From Phoronis ovalis (lineage: Eukaryota > Phoronida > Phoronidae): a DNA stretch of 11,759 bases. The stretch is from the NCBI GenBank assembly GCA_028565635.1, contig JAOXYB010050503.1, positions 1 through 11,759 on the forward strand, in the 5' to 3' direction. A program made the translations under genes and the position numbers. This document shows positions 1 to 9,000 of the stretch, one piece after another (the stretch's first letter is position 1; each line of letters opens with the position of its first letter). A model generated the notes under the pieces. That model did not search any database, was not told the origin of the DNA, and saw only the letters and a list, made by a program, of their open reading frames with translations.

Positions 1-44
1 GGAATTTTTTCTATAAGGGCTCATAGGTGGCGGCTGTGGTTTTA
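1..44 (-). CDS. NEO1/DCC: Exon 16: start of P2-P3 linker, cut by window edge
   Basis: Residues 957-971, entering in phase 1 after tttttgtattgcag. It encodes [15 protein letters not shown], a Pro-rich and basic segment fitting the RSRPPMPV stretch between P2 and P3 in neogenin. The exon runs off the left edge on a whole codon. P3, the C-terminal self-association and FAK-binding motif of DCC, should be just beyond the window. The call is short but the acceptor is strong and the frame matches exon 15. Confidence 0.8.
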
Positions 45-3000
45 CTGCAATACAAAAACTTTGATTACAATTCACTGTTGCCTTGTGAGTTATGACATAA
101 AAGGACAAAACATATACAGACACTGACTCTCGGTTGATACAGCAGCTTAACAAGTCAGAGACATCGCAAATAAAAATTACACATCAGTGCATCAGTCAGC
201 CATCAGCAATCATATATGCAATGTGTATAACACACTGGGATAAATGGGAGATACAGCTGTATCAGGGAGTAGTAAAATATTACAAAATTAATTTATTTCA
301 CAGATCAAACCACTTCACTCTATTCAAATCAAAATGTTATTAGAAGAAATCATGTTAAAAGAGAAAGTTCATAATACCAATGTGTTTAGGAGTAGGAGTG
401 TTAGGTGCACTTTGAGCAGGTGGTGGTCCCGGCACAGAGAAGCTTTTCAATGGATGAACGGGACGATTTTTCTCACTACCAGAAATAGATGGCGCGGGAG
501 ACGATGAGTGTTTGTGAGACTCGTATGAAGATTCAGGTGATTGTGGGCCTAAAATGTTAACAGTTGAGAATACACATACATGTAGTTATGGTTACGTGTT
601 AGACAGATCACACAACTCATTGATTTGAGACATCAGTTCATATACAGATACTACTTTATTATAATTTGCATTTACAATCGCCATTGTTGTCTTGCCATAC
701 AAAAAATGTATTTTTTATCTTTGGTTTGAGACATCTTGTCCGTACAGTTATGAGTACAAAAACAGCTGCTATACTATTAAGATATTATCATGCAAGGATT
801 TAGTTCAAAATCTAGTTATTTTGCGGAGTTGAACTACCTTGTATGAAAATGATCAACAGCTATTTTTCCATTCCTAGTTTTATGCATGATATATCAAATA
901 AAAACAGGAAATGAACAAGACAATATATAGCCACTTGCTAATGCAGACTGTAATAAGTCCTTACGTAACACTAAGTCCACAAATATGAGGATTTTATAAC
1001 CTCATCCGTTCCTCAATACTTTCTTTAATTTTTTGTGAACATTTATCTGCTATACAAACATTACGATGTTTTTTTCTGATTACATGTATATTGTTTTTAA
1101 CAAAATGACAGACATGTCCTGAGCCAGATGTACTTATTCAGAAAAGTTTTATTTCTTCACATCTCTGAATGGGAGATTCGAGACAATGTGCAGAAGTAAA
1201 TCATTACATCTTAAGATTAAACATAGACACAGTTAGTACTAGGCATTATATGTGCATAAGTAACACAGTATGATGAAAATTAACAATGAAGCAAACAAAG
1301 AGGTCAAGTGCACAGAAACAGCTAGAAGCAGCAGGTGAACAGCCATAGCAAAAATGTCTGAAAACATGAAACAAAACAAAATAACTAATGTCAAATAACA
1401 TATTGCTGCAATCTGAAACCATACTTCTATTATGTAAGCATAAATCATTAGCTTGGCAGACAGTGACAAACTCTTACGATATTTACTAGACATATAGTTC
1501 TGTAAATTATTCAGTTTTATCTAACTTTTTGCAGTCAATGCATAGACGACAATTTGTGTACATACATATGTTTTTAGTGATTTGTGTTAGATCATTCCTA
1601 ATAGGTGTAAATATAAAATAAAAGTAAATATGAATTAAACAAAATTTTGCAAATTCTCTGTAAAAAAAATCATGCAGCAGTGTTCCAGCAGCAAAAATAG
1701 GATTTCAGCAACAGCTATATGTTTATTCAACATTTGTTCCAGTAGCAACTCTCAAAACAAGCAATCTTACGATTTGGATCTCCAAAATGTGCCGGGCATC
1801 TCTTGATTGTTCCCATTCTCTCCAGAGAATCATCGGAAGGATCTTCTGAAATAACGTGCAATACATGCAAGCTTGTCAAATAAAGCACACAGACGCAAGT
1901 ACAAAACTAAATGGACAGGGTTAAAGGTGGGTCAGCAAACCTTTATTTAAGGGCTCATCTCTAAAGCTAGATTTGAATATTAAAACTATAAAGATTTAGC
2001 AACGGTAATGAAACCAAAAGTTTTAATTTAAACTGCGGTTTAGGTATTTCATAATTAATATTTAACTAACTGTGAGGTGAATACTCACCCACTAGCGTCC
2101 TATAGTGCATTGCAAATATTTGTATTATACACTAACCCTTTAGCCAAAGAATATGATATCATGAGGTAGGATAATTAAGCTTCTATGCAGTGCTTGTTTG
2201 AAGGTAGAAATAAATGTGCATGGAGTATAAGATTTATAAAGCTTTAGTTTTATACCTGAACTTGGGACAGAGCATTCCCCTGTGTAAACTCTGGGAGGTG
2301 TATTATATTGGGAACTATACTGCATTCTTGGATATGGTTGTCGAGTCTGTTGTGATTCATTTGTTAAGGGCATGTGACCATTTGGTATGGCAGTTGCTGT
2401 AGCAATAGCTAGAATGGAATGATTTTACAGTAATATACAAGGATTTTACAAATAGTAAGCAAGCTGCTCTAACATTTCTTTACAGGGTGAACACAGTGCT
2501 AACTACACAAATATTCAAGACTCCAACTAACATGTACGTATGTTAAAAATAATAACAAGTTCTTATATAAACCCAGCACAGACAAACACTAAATGCTATA
2601 CACTCTATTGAGTGTTACATAACAGCGCTCTCCATAATTAAGCAATGTTTAAGCAGCATTTTTAGGTAAGAAGTTTACAAAATAATACTTTCCATCATTC
2701 CCTCATAGTCATGGAGGAGAGTATGTACAATCCACCATAATTTAGTTTTCAGTTCACAGAGATAATCAGCAACTCGTAATGTTTTTTTGTACCCAGCTAT
2801 CATCATGAAATGAAGCTCTCTATGTCAAAAAAAAATCCCCAGTTGATTAATCTAAAGCCACTATGCTAGTATCAGTAACTATGAAACAAAGCTTATCAGC
2901 AAAACAAGATTCAGTTTTCATGCCAATTCATATTTATGAACTACTAGTATACTTACGCTCTCTATGTGGTTGTGTATCTACAGAAATCATAATTGGTTTA

Positions 3001-6000
3001 GATCTAAATCGTCGTGGATAACGGTCGTCATCTCGTGAACTGTGACTGGAGTATGCGCTATCAGCTGTGTGCAACAATGAGTGACAACAGTAAGTACTAG
3101 ATCTACTCAACAACACTCATGAGTACAAAGCATTAATTTATTGCTTTAGATTTCAAATCGCATGTTGTAATTAAAGTCTTTAACAGTTTTTTTTATGTTT
3201 TACAGCATCAATAATAAAACTTTGGAAAACCTTTTGTTTTGCTGAAGGTTTTCCTCTTAAATAGTTTCCTCTTAAAAACTACAGCTTAGTAATTTTGAAC
3301 AAAATGAGGAATTGGTAACTATAGAAAATAAATAGGTTTTTGAATTACTACATCGGGTGATTACAACAGATACAAGTAAATCTTCCTGGAAAACAACCTT
3401 CAAAAGAATTTGGATTTGAATCGCAAAGCAATGAAAAATGCATGTATTCCAACTTAAAAAGAAACAGAAATCATAAAAATAATATAAATCAATTAAACTA
3501 CAACAATTGTTAAATATTTACCCAGAGTTCTCTCTCTATGAAATAATGGCCGCGCTTCTAATTAGACAAAACAGGATGCAAAAGGTTAAGATTTAGCAAG
3601 GAAATAAACAGCTCAACAGATAATACAGTCTCTAATATATCAATCAAATTGCTAGTCAACAATATTAAAGCCACCATCACAGAATCTTTAATAAGGATAA
3701 TCAAACTGTATCAGATAGTATAGTGAGTTCAGTTTTTTAATAGCGAGTCATGATAAACGCAATACATACAAACTGCCATCAACAGAACAGCACATTTTCT
3801 TGGCTATATTACAAGTGGGATTATCCATGATGATGATAATTAGTCAAACTAGCTATCAAAACTTTCTAGTACGCATTTACAACATTTCAATGTTAATATA
3901 TCATGCTTCACAGCAGTAATTTAGTTGTATTTTGTACCAAAAATGTTTAGTTTACACAAAAAACACCTAGTAGAACTCATCCAGACGATATTTTAGCAAA
4001 ACATCTGAATGATCATTTTACGTAAAATTCGTTCCAGCCTGATTACAGATTAAGGCTACATGTACAACAAATTCAAAACTCAAATGGCGAAACATAATGG
4101 TTAAAATAATCACTTTATCTGTTAATCATCAGTTAAAACTCACTTAAAAATGAATTTCTCCTCTTATCCATTTCCATCTGAGGATCCTCATCTCTCAGTG
4201 GCTTGAGCTCTTCTTGCGAGTCTCGTCTCATTGGAGCCACTGTCATTGTTTGATCGGGATGATTCGGCTTCTCTATGGACCGCAACTCCACATTCTCGTG
4301 ATGAATCCACAAGTCTGGTGGGTTCATATCTTTAGGCCCTCCTTTATTTTTACCAGAGCCTTTGTATCCACTCCTAAAATAAGACACAAGATAATCCTTC
4401 ATATCCTGTAATAAGGGAAACTGCCTTGAAAAATGAATGCCTGTTGAGAGACATTTTACCTGTTTGCTATATATAATAAATGAAACTGTTGCAGATAGAC
4501 TCAAAGTATAGGGCAACATCAAATATATACTACTAAAAGAATGGAGTGGATTCTTCCCGCCACTACTCTGTCTAGGAGCACACCTCTATCGGGATGTAAC
4601 CTTGAGAGGTAGATTGTTTACGTTGTGACATAAATATATTTGTACATTAATTGTCTTCTCAGAGACACTAATTGTGATGCGCATGCACCCAGACTAATCT
4701 ATACAAAGACCATGAGGTATAACTGCTAATCTATATAAGAACCATACCCACAATAATCGCGAGGTCCATTTCTAGTTACATAGCTGCAATTTTTCAACAC
4801 ATATAATTTCGACTGCATTTGTGATTTTGAATCAAGTCCGATTCTTAACACATATTTCATAAAATATTGTTGAGATTATGTCTCCCTTCTTTACATACTA
4901 AGACAATGTTCACATTATTAAAACAGTTTCAGCTGTAGTTTATACCTCTTCTGCCTTTTCTCAGCATTATTCATATATCTTCTCCTGCACATGACAGCAA
5001 CAAATGTGATGATGACAATAAGCGTAACACCAGCCACACAGGCAATGATAATCCATAAAGTATTTGAAGACATAGGTCCACCAGGATTGCCCGTGTTACT
5101 TCCAGCATTGCCAGTTTCGCTATCTGTTGGTCCTTCACCTAAAATTAGCAATCAGGATTGAACTATAACAAGCTATCATTTCACAGATATATGCAGACTA
5201 TGAGCAACATACATCCTGAACAGTCATGCTTACACAGCTGCCTCTTCATGGTATACAGTGTGTATGCATCAAATAGTAAGTCAGACAACCAATAAGCAGG
5301 TTTCTTCAAAGGCAGTTTTTATCTATCCCAATGATTCTGTACAAATTATATGAAAACTATACATTATCCGTTGGCACCAGATGAACTTTAGACAGATTCC
5401 CTATTTCACAATGTTTTGTATTTTATTAACAAATGATTTCACATGCTGGTTATTATTTGTAGGCATTTATTCAGAGATTTTATCATAACAACATACCATT
5501 TCCATCGACATCATAAGGATGTGGTGGTAACCTTCCTTCATTTGGAGTGTCAATGGTACCTCCACCAGTGCCGTCAGCTATAAAATACAAATATACATGT
5601 CACACTAGTCAATAAGTACTTGATACAAGAAATAGAATTTGTACTCAATTTCATTATTCAGCCGATTGTTCTCACATACTGAGGGCACATTTCACACTAC
5701 AGTTTGCATTAAAGTTACTAATCAATTCGAATTTTCTTTGCTTCACATAAGTTGTTTCAAAGTTTGTTCACTTAATTTCATACAAACTATTCAATGCTGA
5801 TTAGCCCAACTAATAACAAATAAACCATACCTCGTGGTGTTCTAAAAATAACTGTCGAAGACATAGGCCCATATCCTTTTCTATTCCTAGCTTGCATGCG
5901 GAAATAATAGGTTGTATCTGGTGTAAGATCTCGTATCATTTTTGAAAGTTTGGCTCCCACACTTCCTTCTACAACCCAGTCCCTGACATCTAACATGTTG

Positions 6001-9000
6001 TCAGTGGTGTAGAATATCAGATATCCTACAAGGGAAAATTTACAAATGAACAACTTTAAAGGTTAAGATATCAAGGGTATTAATGAAGTAATGTATTCCA
6101 AGATTTCCTTTAGTAAACTTTGCACTGATACGTAAATTTGTTGTCAAGTCATATATGATACTACATTTTGTCTTTTTGAATAAAAATAGTCGCTTGTTAT
6201 AGTGAGAAATTCTTGTTTGCTGTTATCTACAATATTTTCAAAGTACTAGTAGTAAAATGCAACAATGAAAAGACAAAGTACCCCACAAAATACCCTTGAC
6301 CACATGCAAATGATCTTCACCTATTTCACTAAAAGATTTTACTGCACAGAGAATCAGGGTTGCTGTTTTTCTGCTTATAGCTAGTAAGGTTGTTGAAATG
6401 TTTTAGCATTAAGAATTTTTTTATTAAAAATTTGTCAGTCACAATACTTTTGAGTTTGGACTGTTTAAGAATAAATTAGATAATTTGTGTTCTATGTGAG
6501 TCACACTAAAAAAAAACCAGTCTATAATACATGTTACTATAAAATCTATTATACACATCAACATTATTGTTATCATAAACTACATTTAACAGCAATGTTT
6601 TAATGAAAATATTTTGACAATGAAATTTAAAGTTCATAACACAGCAGTTATGAGGTTCTTTAATATCCATACGTGGATCCTATGTATAAGGGTGATGGCA
6701 TCATTTCTAGTTATGTAAAGTGCAGATCACACAACAAAAACATGGTGCATTATTTTTTCAAAATTCAAGTAAACTTTTGCAGTTATAAATATATCGTAGA
6801 AAAAGGTGCACATTAGAAATAACACAGTGACTGTCTAATTTTATTCACACTTTAGATAATTAAATGAATTTGAAAATATTTCAACTATTCACACAATTTT
6901 CATCGGTATCTTAAACTCTTTGATACTATGCCGTGTTTAGATGAAAATGTCTTCCGTTAACTACTAACAAACAGGACATCATTATTGATATAGAGGATTT
7001 GAGGGTAGAAAGTATTTTTCAATTCAGCTCTGGCTATAGTTCAGTCACGTTAGACATTTTTTCAGGATTCAAGGTATTTCTGAACAATTTTCTACCGAAA
7101 ACACTATGGTGGAGAACATTCTACAGAACATGAAACTCCGGATACCAATAGGACATTTCACAACTAGGCTAGTAGAATATGTTAAACATAAAGCCAAATG
7201 GCATTTGGACAAATAAGTACAGTAAAACACATGTCACAACATAATAAATATATATGATGATGGTTCAAGCAAATACTCATTGGTATACCTGTTATATTGT
7301 CTGGTTTGGTAATTAAGCAGCAAAGCAAAAAGGAAAGCCAAATACAAGTTAAGGCATGCTGTATAGTATAATACAGCCATGGGTGTTAAAAGAGAATAGA
7401 AATTACAAAGAAAATTGACATTTATAAATAGTGAATTTCTTAAGTAGAGTTTTACAGATTATGATCTAAAAACAGTTTTTGAAGCAACCATTTCTGTTCA
7501 GAAAAGGGTAACTTTGCTAAAAAGATTCCACATAATCAGTAATACTACAGTATGCAGGTGTAACTGAGTTCAACCAGAAAATCTGTAATACTTGTTTCTA
7601 AATTTTATAAATATTCTTGGGTCTATATCTTGGCCTCTGGTTCCATGTAATGCACTGAAGCAATATAAAAATAAAACTACATGTCAACAATGCAATATCT
7701 ACTAAGGAGTAAAAAAGTAAGCAAGCAGTATCTTTGCAGTGAGCTTACCAGTAATCAAACCATTTGGATGTCTTGGTGGCTGCCAGTTAAGCTGAATTAT
7801 GGTGGGTTCCCGAGCAACTGGTGTAACATCTCTTGGAGCAGTCTGGGGAGCTTAATATAAATATTATCATAAGGTAAAGAATGTCAGAATGGAATTAAAC
7901 TGTTCTTCATACTTATAGAAGTACTGAAGCAGTTATTAATTGCAAACAACTTAGTACAGGTTATATAGCTGACAGTTATCATGGAATTTTTAGATTTAAG
8001 TATTAAAATATCTTTACCAAAGAAAAACTGAGCTGCAACATATATTTGAACCTACCTGCTTCAAATGTCTTGTTGTCCACAGATAAGCTCCATGTGCTTT
8101 GGCGACGGCCTTTGATAACCTTTACCGTGAATTCGTAAGTAGTGCTAGCCCTCAAATCATCTATGTGGATCATCAGATTTGAAGAATTTAAAAATTTATA
8201 CTTTCTTGCACCTTGTTGCTTATAGCGTACGGTGTAATATCGATTATCTCTGATCAGCTTTTTGCCACCCAGGGAAGAATCTGTCCATGTAAGAGCAACT
8301 GATGTTTCTGATACCACGATCGCTTGGAGACCAACTGGAGGCATCATGGGAGTTTCTGGTTCCTCAACTGTCTCTTCACGTGTAGCCACACTTTCCATGA
8401 TAGGTCGTCCACTTCCTCGACTGTTATATGCCTTTAGTGATATCACATATTGAGCAGATGGCTGTAAATTTGTAATAGTGTGATATCTCTTCTTCGCCTC
8501 CAAGTTGACTTCATTCACATCAGGATGGCCAATCCCATAATTGAGTGTATAACCACGAATCATGATGTTTTGTTCATGAGGTGGCGTCCAGCTAACTACG
8601 ATTGAGTTGACGAGTGGTCGAACCCGTAGAGAACTAGGCTGACCTGGTACTATGGATTCTGGAACAAAACAACTTTCCCACTTAAATTTAAAGCATATTG
8701 AGTGGCAGGTAAATTCACTCATTTTCACTAAATTTGTTTTGGGAAACTGAACTATATGTTTCTGTTGAGCAAAACTATTTTAGTAAACTACTTCTAAGCT
8801 AGATTTTAAAAACTGACTTTGAAGCAAATTTACTCACCGTCCAAATCATTACTGAATGTTCTTACTATGAGCCAAGCAGTATTAGGTCCAGTTCCATTCA
8901 CATTTTGCGCAGCTATCCGTACTTGGTATTCAGTATTTTTTTGCAAGTCTGAAAAATAAAAATAATATTTAATAAGAACCCTATTCAGCACCTTCAAAAA

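Noticed and set aside
134-343. Plus-strand open frame of 69 residues
   Set aside because: It is intronic, has no recognisable motif, and is consistent with chance in AT-rich DNA.
1239-1493. 84-residue hydrophobic minus-strand open frame resembling a multi-pass membrane protein
   Set aside because: It lies wholly within intron 14, has no splice or domain support, and its Leu/Ile/Phe bias follows from local base composition.
4214-4411. Plus-strand open frame across the P1 exon
   Set aside because: It is the antisense shadow of exon 11, whose minus-strand product is a clear family match.
7358-7377. GCTGTAT/ATACAGC inverted repeat in intron 7
   Set aside because: Seven-base arms are expected by chance in a window of this size, and there is no supporting context.
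8262-8453. Plus-strand open frame across the FN4-FN5 exon
   Set aside because: It is antisense to a strongly supported coding exon.
8056-8658. LSVD motif at residues 515-518 as the DCC caspase site
   Set aside because: It lies in FN3 domain 5, outside the cell, so it is not the cytoplasmic cleavage site.
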